Assembly (NCBI RefSeq): GCF_022763345.1
Contig: NZ_JALEGS010000018.1
Span: 62,001 to 126,000 of the forward strand
Source of the DNA: Phaeodactylibacter sp.
GTDB lineage: Bacteria > Bacteroidota > Bacteroidia > Chitinophagales > Saprospiraceae
Reading direction: 5' to 3'
DNA: 64,000 nucleotides
Shown: positions 8,266 through 15,955 of the stretch, in pieces
Numbering within the stretch: the first letter of the stretch is position 1
Layout of the letters: the number at the start of each line of letters is the position of its first letter
Notes under the pieces: generated by a model
Told to the model about the DNA's origin: nothing
Databases searched by the model: none
The model's input: only the letters and a program-made list of their open reading frames with translations
Translations under genes and position numbers: made by a program

Positions 8266-9810
8266 ATGCATAGAGTGAACACGGTAGGCATTGACGACAT
8301 GGCCGCCTACATTCCCAATCTGTACCTACCAATTGAAGACCTGGCTTCTGCAAGGGATTTAGAATACGCAAAGCTCAACAAAGGGCTGGGGCTAACCGCT
8401 ATGTCGGTGCCCGATGCCCACGAAGATGTGGCCACAATGGCTGCAAATGCCGTACTTGAGCTTTTGCAGCGCAACGCACTGCAACCGGAACAGATTGGCC
8501 GGATTTACATGGGCACGGAAAGCGCCCTGGACGGATCTAAACCCATGGCAACCTATGTGCAGGATATGCTCAACCAGTACTTCGAGCCCACGCATGGCGA
8601 AGGCGCATTCCTGAACTGTGATGTGGTAGATATGACCTTTGCCTGTATCGGTGCAGTGGACGCCCTGCAGAATACCCTGGACTGGGTAAGGGGCGGAGCC
8701 GACCGCATAGGTATTGTGGTGGGCTCGGATGTGGCCCGCTACGAATTGAACTCCGGTGGCGAGTACACGCAAGGCGCCGGTGCCATCGCCGTCCTGGTCC
8801 GTCAGCAACCCCGGCTGCTGGCTTTTGAGGATGCCTGGGGCGTGGCCTCCCGCCCGGTACACGACTTCTTTAAGCCAGTGCGCCGTTTTTCCAAGAAACA
8901 GATTATTGAAGAGGTGCTTCAGCTGGCCGACGTGACAGGTGTGGACGCCGAGGCCCTTCTGGCAAAGCTCGAAACGGGTGCCCCAAACTCCATACTCCAC
9001 CACGATGATGCCCACGTGGACATCCACCGCGACACCCCTGTCTTTGACGGTCCCTACTCCAATGATTGCTATCAGCAGCGAATCGGGGAAGCCATGCAGC
9101 ATTACGCAGAACAGGAGCACCTACCCGAAAAAGAACCGGTCACAGATGACTGGCACCGCATGGTTTTCCACCTGCCCTATGCCTATCAGGCCCGCCGCAT
9201 GTTCTCGGAAATCTTCAGGGAAGAAAGCCTGAAGCGGGGTGACTGGGAACGGACCGCTGCCCTGATTGATCAGCCTTGGCCAGATGCCGCAGACTTCGAA
9301 TCCGATGCCGCTCATCAAAAGGCAGTGAGTAAATACCTGCGCGCCATCACTAAGACCGACCGCTATCGGAAATTTGTGGCGGAAAAGATTGAAAAAGGAG
9401 AGCGGGCTTCCTCTCTCGTTGGCAACCTCTACACCTCTTCCCTATTCCTGAGCCTGATGAGCACCTTAGAGGCTGACCTGGAGGAAGCACAGGACCTGAC
9501 TGGCAAAAAAATAGGCTTTTTTGCTTACGGCAGTGGCTCTAAATCCAAAGTCTTTGCCGCTACAGTGGGCCGTAACTGGAAAGCCGTGGTAGAGCAGTTC
9601 GGGCTAAACCAAAAGCTGGCAGAGCGCCGTGCTTTGGATTACGCCACTTACGAGGACCTGCACCGTGGGCAACAAACTACAAGCGTTGCCCCCCCCGAAG
9701 GTACGTTCTACCTGAAAGCGGTCAACCGGGAGCCAGGCGTACAGGAAGGTGCCCGGGCTTATGGCTGGCAGCCTTACGTTAAAGTACCGGCTACGGCTAC
9801 ACAAGCCTAA
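8266..9810 (+). CDS. Hydroxymethylglutaryl-CoA synthase (mevalonate pathway)
   Basis: Condenses acetyl-CoA with acetoacetyl-CoA to HMG-CoA, feeding isoprenoid synthesis by the mevalonate route used by many Bacteroidota. The thiolase-fold N-terminal half shows GTES with Glu85 and the nucleophile Cys127 in TFACIGA; SDVARYELNSGGEYTQGAGA follows as in the family. A His-containing FHLPYAYQARRMF corresponds to the usual catalytic His region. At 514 residues it is longer than the about 390 of Gram-positive enzymes, from inserts around residues 190-280 and near the C-terminus, in line with the eukaryote-like long forms. It is a single gene with no other mevalonate genes adjacent. The membrane phosphatase/nuclease gene starts about 100 bases downstream. 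Confidence 0.93.
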   Translation: MHRVNTVGIDDMAAYIPNLYLPIEDLASARDLEYAKLNKGLGLTAMSVPDAHEDVATMAANAVLELLQRNALQPEQIGRIYMGTESALDGSKPMATYVQDMLNQYFEPTHGEGAFLNCDVVDMTFACIGAVDALQNTLDWVRGGADRIGIVVGSDVARYELNSGGEYTQGAGAIAVLVRQQPRLLAFEDAWGVASRPVHDFFKPVRRFSKKQIIEEVLQLADVTGVDAEALLAKLETGAPNSILHHDDAHVDIHRDTPVFDGPYSNDCYQQRIGEAMQHYAEQEHLPEKEPVTDDWHRMVFHLPYAYQARRMFSEIFREESLKRGDWERTAALIDQPWPDAADFESDAAHQKAVSKYLRAITKTDRYRKFVAEKIEKGERASSLVGNLYTSSLFLSLMSTLEADLEEAQDLTGKKIGFFAYGSGSKSKVFAATVGRNWKAVVEQFGLNQKLAERRALDYATYEDLHRGQQTTSVAPPEGTFYLKAVNREPGVQEGARAYGWQPYVKVPATATQA

Positions 9811-9907
9811 AGTACCAAACACCGGCATTGGGAATGGGTTTTATAAGGGCATGCTGTGGCACAATGAGTGCCACGGTGACCTCTTTAACCTAGTAGAATA
9901 CTGTGCT

Positions 9908-10960
9908 ATGCCTATTGCCCTTATCGTTTATGCTATCCTTGTTTTAACCATGGTATCGCTGCCCCTGGTCCGATCGGACTACTGGGTGTTCAGGTCTATG
10001 GAGTACCCACGGCTGCAAAAATGGGTACTCGTGGGCATTGGAATCATCGCCTGCCTGGTTTGGGGTGATTCTTCGAGCTGGCTATTCTGGGCAGGCCTGG
10101 GCGCTTTTGCCTTGTCATTTTCCTTTCTCAGCTATCAGATTTACCCTTACCTGCCTCTGGCCAAGCGAGAAGTGCTGGAAGACAGCGCATCTGATGAAGC
10201 AAAACAAGGGCAGCGCCTTAGCCTGATGATTGCCAATGTATATCAACCCAACCGGAAAGCAGAACGAGTCCTGGACCTGGCAGAAAAGCTGTCCCCGGAC
10301 GTAGTGCTCCTGCTGGAAACCAACGACTGGTGGAAAACGCAATTGCAGCCCTTGGAGGAAACTTACCCCTACACCGTGCTGGTGCCCATGGAAAATACCT
10401 ACGGCATGTTGTTGTACAGCAAGATCAAGCTGGAAGACGCTCAGGTGCACTACCTGATTGAGCCCGATGTGCCTTCTATTGAATGCAGGATGATACTGGG
10501 TTCAGGGCATAAAGTCCACTTCTTTGGTGTACACCCCCGCCCGCCGGCCCCTTCCGAAAGCGTGACCTCTACGGAAAAAGACCGGGAGCTGCTGATCGTA
10601 GCTGAGCGGGCTCAGGCTTCCCAACAGCCGGTCATCGTGGCAGGTGACCTCAACGATGTCGCCTGGAGCTATACCACCGAACTTTTCCAGAAAATGAGCC
10701 GTTTGCTCGACCCCAGAAAAGGCAGGGGCTTTTTCAATACCTTCCCGGTGAAGTGGCCGGTAATGCGCTTCCCGTTAGACCATATTTTCTGTTCCCGTCA
10801 CTTTAAGCTCCGTCAGTTGCGCCGGCTGAAGTCGATAGGGTCTGACCACTTCCCGGTGTTCATTGCATTTCAGCTCTACCATGAGATCGTGCAGCCAGAA
10901 AAAGCTCCCGAGCCGGCAGAAGAAGACCTTGCAGCTGCGAATGCAAAATTTCAGGAATAG
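9908..10960 (+). CDS. Membrane-anchored endonuclease/exonuclease/phosphatase family protein
   Basis: Metal-dependent phosphodiesterase fold; the substrate could be nucleic acid, phospholipid or another phosphoester. Three hydrophobic segments occupy residues 1-75, so the catalytic domain is probably on one face of the membrane. The catalytic part starts at LSLMIANVYQPN and shows LLLETNDWW (metal-binding Glu), FGVHPRPP, VIVAGDLNDVAWS (the GDxN motif), PLDHIFCS and the terminal IGSDHFPVF, which together define the family. I place the start at the ATG at 9908, where the first membrane helix begins; the frame runs back into the HMG-CoA synthase gene without sensible sequence. The architecture matches Bacteroidota proteins annotated only at family level. 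Confidence 0.87.
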   Translation: MPIALIVYAILVLTMVSLPLVRSDYWVFRSMEYPRLQKWVLVGIGIIACLVWGDSSSWLFWAGLGAFALSFSFLSYQIYPYLPLAKREVLEDSASDEAKQGQRLSLMIANVYQPNRKAERVLDLAEKLSPDVVLLLETNDWWKTQLQPLEETYPYTVLVPMENTYGMLLYSKIKLEDAQVHYLIEPDVPSIECRMILGSGHKVHFFGVHPRPPAPSESVTSTEKDRELLIVAERAQASQQPVIVAGDLNDVAWSYTTELFQKMSRLLDPRKGRGFFNTFPVKWPVMRFPLDHIFCSRHFKLRQLRRLKSIGSDHFPVFIAFQLYHEIVQPEKAPEPAEEDLAAANAKFQE

Positions 10961-10994
10961 CGCTATCTTCACTGCCGAACAAACCCAATGAATA

Positions 10995-11825
10995 ATGCAT
11001 CAACTAGCGTATCATCTCTGTTGGGTAGCTTTGATCGTGCTTGCTGCCTGTGGTGCTCCGCCCGCGGAGGCTTCCGGTCCCGAAGCAACAGCATCCTCAA
11101 AGCCCCCTCAGCCCACCCTCACGATTGCCACAGCGGCTAATGTGCAGTTTGCTATGGATGAACTGATCCGCGAATTTCAGGCACAGACTGGCATCGGAGC
11201 TTCTGCTGTAGTCAGCTCTTCCGGTAAGCTTACCGCACAAATTATGGAAGGCGCGCCCTATGACTTGCTGGTATCCGCCAATATGAAGTACCCTGAATAT
11301 CTGCTGGAAAAGAATGAAGCAGTAGGCAGCGTCAGCGTTTATGCCTATGGCACCCTCGTCGCCTGGAGTATGACCGGGCAGCACATACGAGTGACTCCGG
11401 AATACCTGGTAGAGGGCAGGGTATCAAAAATTGCCATCGCAAACCCCAAAAATGCCCCCTACGGCGAGCAAGCCATCAACTACTTCAAGCATTATGGTGT
11501 ATTTGAAGAGGTGGAGCCGCTACTGGTTTACGGAGAAAGTATTGCACAAACCAATCAGTACATCACCTCCAAAGCGGCAGATGTAGGGCTCACCGCCAAA
11601 TCAGTTGTACTTTCGCCTGATGTAAAAGGCCGGGGGCGGTGGCTGGAGCTGCCCGATAGCAGTTACTCTCCTATTGAGCAGGGGGTGGTGATTACCCGTT
11701 ACGGCAATGAGCGCCACTCAAGAGAGAGCCTGGCTTTTTTTACTTTTTTGTTTTCAGAAACTGCGCAGGAAATCTTTTTGAAATACGGCTATAAACTGCC
11801 AGGCCCAAGCACCAACACTCAGTAA
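10995..11825 (+). CDS. modA: Molybdate-type ABC transporter substrate-binding lipoprotein
   Basis: Periplasmic binding protein for an oxyanion, probably molybdate or tungstate. The 276 residues begin with a lipoprotein signal (lipobox LAAC, Cys at about residue 19), then a Pro/Ser linker. The ModA core follows: LTIATAANVQFAMDEL, SSGKLTAQIMEGAPYDLLVSANMKYPEYL, IAIANPKNAPYGEQAINYF and a C-terminal helix. Ser residues in the first loops match the known oxyanion-binding serines of the family. No permease (ModB) or ATPase (ModC) gene lies beside it, so it is an orphan here. Its TAA is in frame with, and 12 bases before, the probable start of the next gene, which suggests coupled translation. Confidence 0.88.
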   Translation: MHQLAYHLCWVALIVLAACGAPPAEASGPEATASSKPPQPTLTIATAANVQFAMDELIREFQAQTGIGASAVVSSSGKLTAQIMEGAPYDLLVSANMKYPEYLLEKNEAVGSVSVYAYGTLVAWSMTGQHIRVTPEYLVEGRVSKIAIANPKNAPYGEQAINYFKHYGVFEEVEPLLVYGESIAQTNQYITSKAADVGLTAKSVVLSPDVKGRGRWLELPDSSYSPIEQGVVITRYGNERHSRESLAFFTFLFSETAQEIFLKYGYKLPGPSTNTQ

Positions 11826-11837
11826 AAAACAACGACC

Positions 11838-12614
11838 ATCGAGAAACGCATTACATTACTCGGGACAGGCACCTCACAGGGCGTACCGGTTATCGGCTGC
11901 GACTGTGCGGTGTGCCAATCGGCAGACCTCAAGGACAAACGCCTGCGCACAGCGGCCTTGCTGCAGGTGGGTGGGAAAAACATCGCCATTGACTGCGGTC
12001 CGGACTTCAGGGCACAGATGCTCCGAACGGGCATTGACCGGCTGGATGCGATTCTCATTACCCATCAGCACAATGACCATATCATTGGGCTGGATGATGT
12101 ACGCCCGTTCAACTTTCGCAATAACATGGACATGCCGGTCTACTGTACCGCCCCGGTAGAGACAGAGCTGAAGCAGCGGTTTGCCTACATTTTTGAAAGC
12201 CAGAACCGCTACCCCGGGGCACCGCAGGTGCAAATCCACCGCATTTCCAAAACCCAGCCTTTCGAGGTGGAAGGGCAGCAAGTCATTCCAATAGAGTTGA
12301 TGCACGGTCGTATGCCTGTGCTGGGCTTCCGGTTTGGCAACTTTGCCTATGTGACCGACGTAAGAACAATTGCAGAGGAGGAACTGGAAAAGCTTAGGGG
12401 ATTGGACACCCTGGTGCTGAGCGCCCTGCATCACCGTGAGCACCATTCGCACCTCAATCTGGAGCAGGCCCTCGACCTTATCCAACAACTAGCCCCCCGG
12501 CAGGCTTTTCTCACACATATGAGCCACCGGATGGGGCTGCACCGGGAAGTATCCCAAAAGTTGCCTGAAAATGTAGCCCCTGGTTACGATGGGCTTACCT
12601 TTACGGTTGATTAA
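11838..12614 (+). CDS. PhnP-like metallo-beta-lactamase-fold hydrolase; probable non-canonical start
   Basis: Likely phosphodiesterase of the PhnP type or a related MBL hydrolase in the cytoplasm. The zinc site THQHNDH and GLDDVRPF are visible, plus later HGRMPVLGFRFG, TDVRT, ALHHREHHSHLNLEQA and a final THMSH. The family N-terminus ITLLGTGTSQGVPVIGCDC, with the Cys pair that binds a structural zinc in PhnP, is also encoded, but it lies upstream of the first ATG/GTG/TTG in frame (GTG 11910). Between the modA stop (11823-11825) and that GTG no canonical start exists; ATC at 11838 or ATT at 11850 are the only reasonable start codons. I use ATC 11838, giving about 258 residues, close to PhnP. 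Alternatives are a sequencing error or readthrough from modA. Confidence 0.82.
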   Translation: MEKRITLLGTGTSQGVPVIGCDCAVCQSADLKDKRLRTAALLQVGGKNIAIDCGPDFRAQMLRTGIDRLDAILITHQHNDHIIGLDDVRPFNFRNNMDMPVYCTAPVETELKQRFAYIFESQNRYPGAPQVQIHRISKTQPFEVEGQQVIPIELMHGRMPVLGFRFGNFAYVTDVRTIAEEELEKLRGLDTLVLSALHHREHHSHLNLEQALDLIQQLAPRQAFLTHMSHRMGLHREVSQKLPENVAPGYDGLTFTVD

Positions 12615-12623
12615 AACAAAGTT

Positions 12624-13481
12624 ATGAAATACTCAATTGGGTTGTTCCCGATACTTTTATTGCTCTTATCAGGCTGTGGAGACGTAGGTCCTCAGCAGCA
12701 AAAAAGTGAAGCGCCGCCTCTACCGGGCCACGAAGAACGTTGGTCGGTATTCTTACGGCAGCAGCTTGCCGGGCCTCAGGTCATTACGGTAGATCAGGGC
12801 TGGTCAGAACAGGCCCCGCTACAGACGCACCCACGCCTGCTGAAGGTTACTGTGAAAGCAAATGAGACCTTGCCCACCGGCTTTCCCACCGAAGCAGAAA
12901 CCCGGATGGCCAATGAATTACAGGACCAGCTGTTGCAGAAGCTCGAGCGCGGCAACTTTGGGGTGTTTGTGGGGAGCATTGTCGTGCCCGGTGAGAAGCA
13001 GTTGTACTACTACCTGCGTGCAGAGCCCCAAGCCGACGAGCTGGCACAGGAGACCGTAGCAGCATACACCAAACGAAAAGTAGAAGCGTCCATTGCGCCC
13101 GACGACACCTGGTCCGCCTACACAGGACAGCTCTTCCCCAATCAGCGAGAACAGGCAGAAATCAACAACGATGGCGTGCTCATCCGCCTGCAGGAAGCCG
13201 GCGACCCGCTGTCTCAGCCCCGGCCGATTGAGCACTGGGCGTACTTCAAATCCACCAAAGCCCGCAGCGTCTTTCAGGACTCCCTGAAACGGTACAGCTT
13301 TGAGCCCATCGGTTACGATACGCTTGCGCAGAGCCCTATGCCCTATGGGATACACTTTGTGCGGCAGGACAGCATTCACACCCCATACATTCACGACCTC
13401 ACCTGGGGCCTGACTCAACTGGCGGAAGGGCTGGGCGGTGCCTACGATGGTTGGGAAACGATTGTGGTGCAGCCAAAATAA
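12624..13481 (+). CDS. Lipoprotein with DUF695 and RraB-like domains
   Basis: Exported lipoprotein of unknown role. A signal peptide ends in LLLSGC (Cys about 18). Residues about 35-145 fit DUF695 (WSVFL, THPRLLKVTVKA, FPTEAETRMANELQDQLLQKLE, LYYYL). Residues about 178-285 fit the RNase E inhibitor B (RraB) fold: NNDGVLIRLQEAGDPLS, HWAYFKS, YGIHFVRQDS, and the hallmark end GGAYDGWETIV. DUF695-RraB pairings are known in cytoplasmic proteins; the lipoprotein signal is the unusual part, because RNase E is cytoplasmic. The RraB fold is therefore probably reused for another partner. It starts 9 bases after the MBL hydrolase stop, so it is the third gene of a modA-MBL-DUF695 unit. Confidence 0.8.
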   Translation: MKYSIGLFPILLLLLSGCGDVGPQQQKSEAPPLPGHEERWSVFLRQQLAGPQVITVDQGWSEQAPLQTHPRLLKVTVKANETLPTGFPTEAETRMANELQDQLLQKLERGNFGVFVGSIVVPGEKQLYYYLRAEPQADELAQETVAAYTKRKVEASIAPDDTWSAYTGQLFPNQREQAEINNDGVLIRLQEAGDPLSQPRPIEHWAYFKSTKARSVFQDSLKRYSFEPIGYDTLAQSPMPYGIHFVRQDSIHTPYIHDLTWGLTQLAEGLGGAYDGWETIVVQPK

Positions 13482-13493
13482 AATGGGCTTAGC

Positions 13494-15281
13494 TTAATCC
13501 ACTTTCAGGATGGGAAAAACCCGGAAAAGCTTTTGCCGATCCCAAATTTGCACAAAATAGCTTCCATTTGGAGTACGGGCGTAAGGCCAGGAAAGATTAA
13601 TGTCACTCTGTGTCGTGCCATCGAAGTGTTTTTCAAATACCACTTTGCCTGTACCGTCAAATATCCGCACTTCAAATTCAGGCAGCGATTGTTCGTCTTG
13701 TTGAAAAACGCTCAGTCCTGTCCCCCTTCCATATACAGGGTTTGGGGAAATAGCTACCCTGTCCAGAGAATAATTAGAAGCTGTTGTACTTACCGGCTCT
13801 GATTCTTCAATAGTAACTGTTTGATTAATTTCCAGGTTATTCACTTGCTGGATTTTACCATCTGGCCATACGATAATCAACCAAACACCAGTAGCCTCTT
13901 CAGCAAGGCCAAAGTGTACAGTAAGACTGTTCTGTCCGGCATAACCAGTCTGAGCGCTAACCCTCCGTTGTTGGAACACTGGCGCCTCATTGATAAGCGC
14001 GACCATTTCAACTCTTGCTCCAATTGCAGAACGGTTGGAAGTATTGCCTATCAATTTAACTTTGAGCCAGTTATTGTCATTAGGCGTATTTAGTAAAATT
14101 GAATTCGGAGGTGCCGGGCTAGCTGAATTGTTTTTGCAGTGCGCTACGGCAATATCCAGAAAGCCATCGTTATTAAGGTCACCCATAGCGGTACCATAAG
14201 AGCAAACCTGAGGCAAGTCTGGCCAGTAATCGCTATCTGCTAAAGCAAAGTTGCCGTTGCCGTCATTAAGGAACAATTGCGCCCCCAACTTATCGGGTGT
14301 GCAGTAACCACTGGTCAGTACCAAGTCTAGATCGGCATCATTGTCAATATCGCCAAAGGCAGAGCCAAAAGTACATTGCGACAGGTTTGATAAAACGCTA
14401 TTGGCCACCAGTTCAAACTCACCATTCCCAAGATTACGGAATAGCTTGTTGGCCTGAGGTTGAAAGTAGCCGGCATTCCCCAAAAACAAATCAACATCGC
14501 CATCATTATCAATATCGCCCCAGCTATGGGTAATTGTGCTTCCGGTATTTTCAAGAATGGGTAGATTTTCAGCACGGATAAAAGTGTCATCCCCTTGATT
14601 GATATAGAGCTCATTGGGCTGCGCGTTTTCATTAGTGACATAAAGGTCTAGGTCATCATCGCTGTCATAATCAATCCAGGATACGCTCCTGGAATAGTTA
14701 TTGGGCAATGACCAGTTTATAGAAGGCTGCGGCTCAAACGAGCCTGCTTGAGTTTGCTGGTATAGCGAGTTGGAGCGGTCTGCCCCTCCGCTATTGGTCA
14801 CAAATAAGTCAAGCCAACCATCTCTATTGAAATCCCCCCAAGCAGAAGATTCAGAGTAGCTGTTGGTTTGATTAAGGGGTGTACCGGTCGGGCTGATAAA
14901 TTGACCGGTGCCGTCATTCAGGTAAAAACCATTGGTCACGCCGTACCAGGAAGCAACAGAAGCATCAAGGTCGCCATCGTTGTCTGCGTCAGCAAAGGTG
15001 GCCCCTACAGAAGGTTTAACGTTGAGATAGAAAGGCTGGTCTTCCTGCAGAGAAAGTTGGTTACCTTCTTGATTCAGATAGAGAAAATCAGGCGCACCAC
15101 CTTCCGAACCATTGGAAATAAAAAGGTCATCTAGACCATCGCTGTTTACATCAACAAAGTTGACACTTCGACTGTCTGAGGGTGGATTATTCAAAGCATC
15201 CTCAGCAATAAACTGGAAAACTTGAGCCGCACAACTAACGCCAAAAAGACAAATTATACAGGTAATGGAGAAGGTTTTCAT
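13494..15281 (-). CDS. Secreted FG-GAP/VCBS repeat protein with ASPIC/UnbV and T9SS sorting domain
   Basis: Extracellular or cell-surface beta-propeller protein. The start at 15281 is chosen for the signal peptide MKTFSITCIICLFGVSCAAQ. At least seven FG-GAP-type blades follow, each with a Ca-binding loop such as DVNSDGLDD, DADNDGDLD, DFNRDGWLD, DYDSDDDLD, DIDNDGDVD or DLNNDGFLD. An ASPIC/UnbV domain occupies about residues 385-490 (NRSAIGARVEM, QTGYAGQNSLTVHFGL, WPDGKIQQV). The last about 80 residues are a type A sorting tail (ISPNPVYGRG ... NGSYFVQIWDRQKLFRVF), the signal for export by the Por (type IX) system. Local GC and codon use look more AT-rich than in its neighbours. Role probably adhesion or ligand binding. 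Confidence 0.9.
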   Translation of the reverse strand: MKTFSITCIICLFGVSCAAQVFQFIAEDALNNPPSDSRSVNFVDVNSDGLDDLFISNGSEGGAPDFLYLNQEGNQLSLQEDQPFYLNVKPSVGATFADADNDGDLDASVASWYGVTNGFYLNDGTGQFISPTGTPLNQTNSYSESSAWGDFNRDGWLDLFVTNSGGADRSNSLYQQTQAGSFEPQPSINWSLPNNYSRSVSWIDYDSDDDLDLYVTNENAQPNELYINQGDDTFIRAENLPILENTGSTITHSWGDIDNDGDVDLFLGNAGYFQPQANKLFRNLGNGEFELVANSVLSNLSQCTFGSAFGDIDNDADLDLVLTSGYCTPDKLGAQLFLNDGNGNFALADSDYWPDLPQVCSYGTAMGDLNNDGFLDIAVAHCKNNSASPAPPNSILLNTPNDNNWLKVKLIGNTSNRSAIGARVEMVALINEAPVFQQRRVSAQTGYAGQNSLTVHFGLAEEATGVWLIIVWPDGKIQQVNNLEINQTVTIEESEPVSTTASNYSLDRVAISPNPVYGRGTGLSVFQQDEQSLPEFEVRIFDGTGKVVFEKHFDGTTQSDINLSWPYARTPNGSYFVQIWDRQKLFRVFPILKVD

Positions 15282-15389
15282 GATGAAAATTAAAAAAGAC
15301 CGGGCCTGCCAAAAAAAATAGCGTAACAATCGGGTGAATAGGCCCGGTCCTCATGAAGTGATTAAATTACAAGGTTGTGGATACGGGCA

Positions 15390-15809
15390 TTAACGTATTA
15401 GGGTCAGCCGTTCCGTAATAGTGATATTTCCCAGGGACGGATCATCCGGATGCACCGCCTCCCGGCGGGTTTCCAGTACCAATTTGGCTTCGGTGAGTGT
15501 GGTGTAGGTATAAGTCTCTTCCCCCACCTGAAGGGTTTGTGCAGTCATCAGCCAGTTTTCGGCAGTAGGTTCTGAGCCCGGCATTTCGGTTACCACTTTG
15601 TAATCAGCGGTGAAGGTGATGGTGCCCGCCACTGGACCGGTTTCGTCCTGAAGGGTGGCATTCCCATCCTGCCAGACGACCTGTAAGGATTGAAGCTGCC
15701 AGGGGGACTGTACCAGAATATCCTCGTTGGATAAGTCCGCTTCCTTTTCACATGCCGAACCAGTTAATAAAAACAGCGCCATGGTGATCCAGGAAAAATG
15801 AGTTTTCAT
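15390..15809 (-). CDS. Small lipoprotein, lipocalin-like
   Basis: Outer-membrane or periplasmic lipoprotein of unknown ligand, 139 residues. The ATG at 15809 gives a signal peptide ending in LLTGSAC. An upstream in-frame ATG at 15836 would put charged residues before the signal and lies inside the -7 box region, so it is rejected. The mature part alternates short beta strands (WQLQSLQVVW, GTITFTADYKVV, LQVGEETYTYTTL, AKLVLETRREA, ITITERLTLI), the pattern of Bacteroidota lipocalin-like lipoproteins. It lies 108 bases upstream of the FG-GAP gene on the same strand, with its own promoter box. Confidence 0.75.
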   Translation of the reverse strand: MKTHFSWITMALFLLTGSACEKEADLSNEDILVQSPWQLQSLQVVWQDGNATLQDETGPVAGTITFTADYKVVTEMPGSEPTAENWLMTAQTLQVGEETYTYTTLTEAKLVLETRREAVHPDDPSLGNITITERLTLIR

Positions 15810-15833
15810 GCTTTGATCGTTTTGATTTTGATT

Positions 15834-15841
15834 CAAAACTA
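15834..15841 (-). promoter_or_regulatory. -7 box (TAGTTTTG) for the lipocalin-like gene
   Basis: Matches TAnnTTTG on the minus strand; the predicted transcription start near 15827 gives a leader of about 18 bases to the ATG at 15809. No clear -33 element. It excludes the longer ORF start at 15836. Confidence 0.5.
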
Positions 15842-15955
15842 GGGCGGAAGCTGGTGAGGTGCTTGAAAAAGGCGACTTTTTGATTATCCGGGCTTACTTT
15901 CAGGATATTCGGACAGCGTAGCTGAAGGGCCGTAATTTTCCCTTATTTTAGGAGC

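Noticed and set aside
9749..9907. N-terminal extension of the endonuclease/phosphatase frame
   Set aside because: Overlaps the HMG-CoA synthase gene and has no membrane or family character; the start at 9908 begins the first helix.
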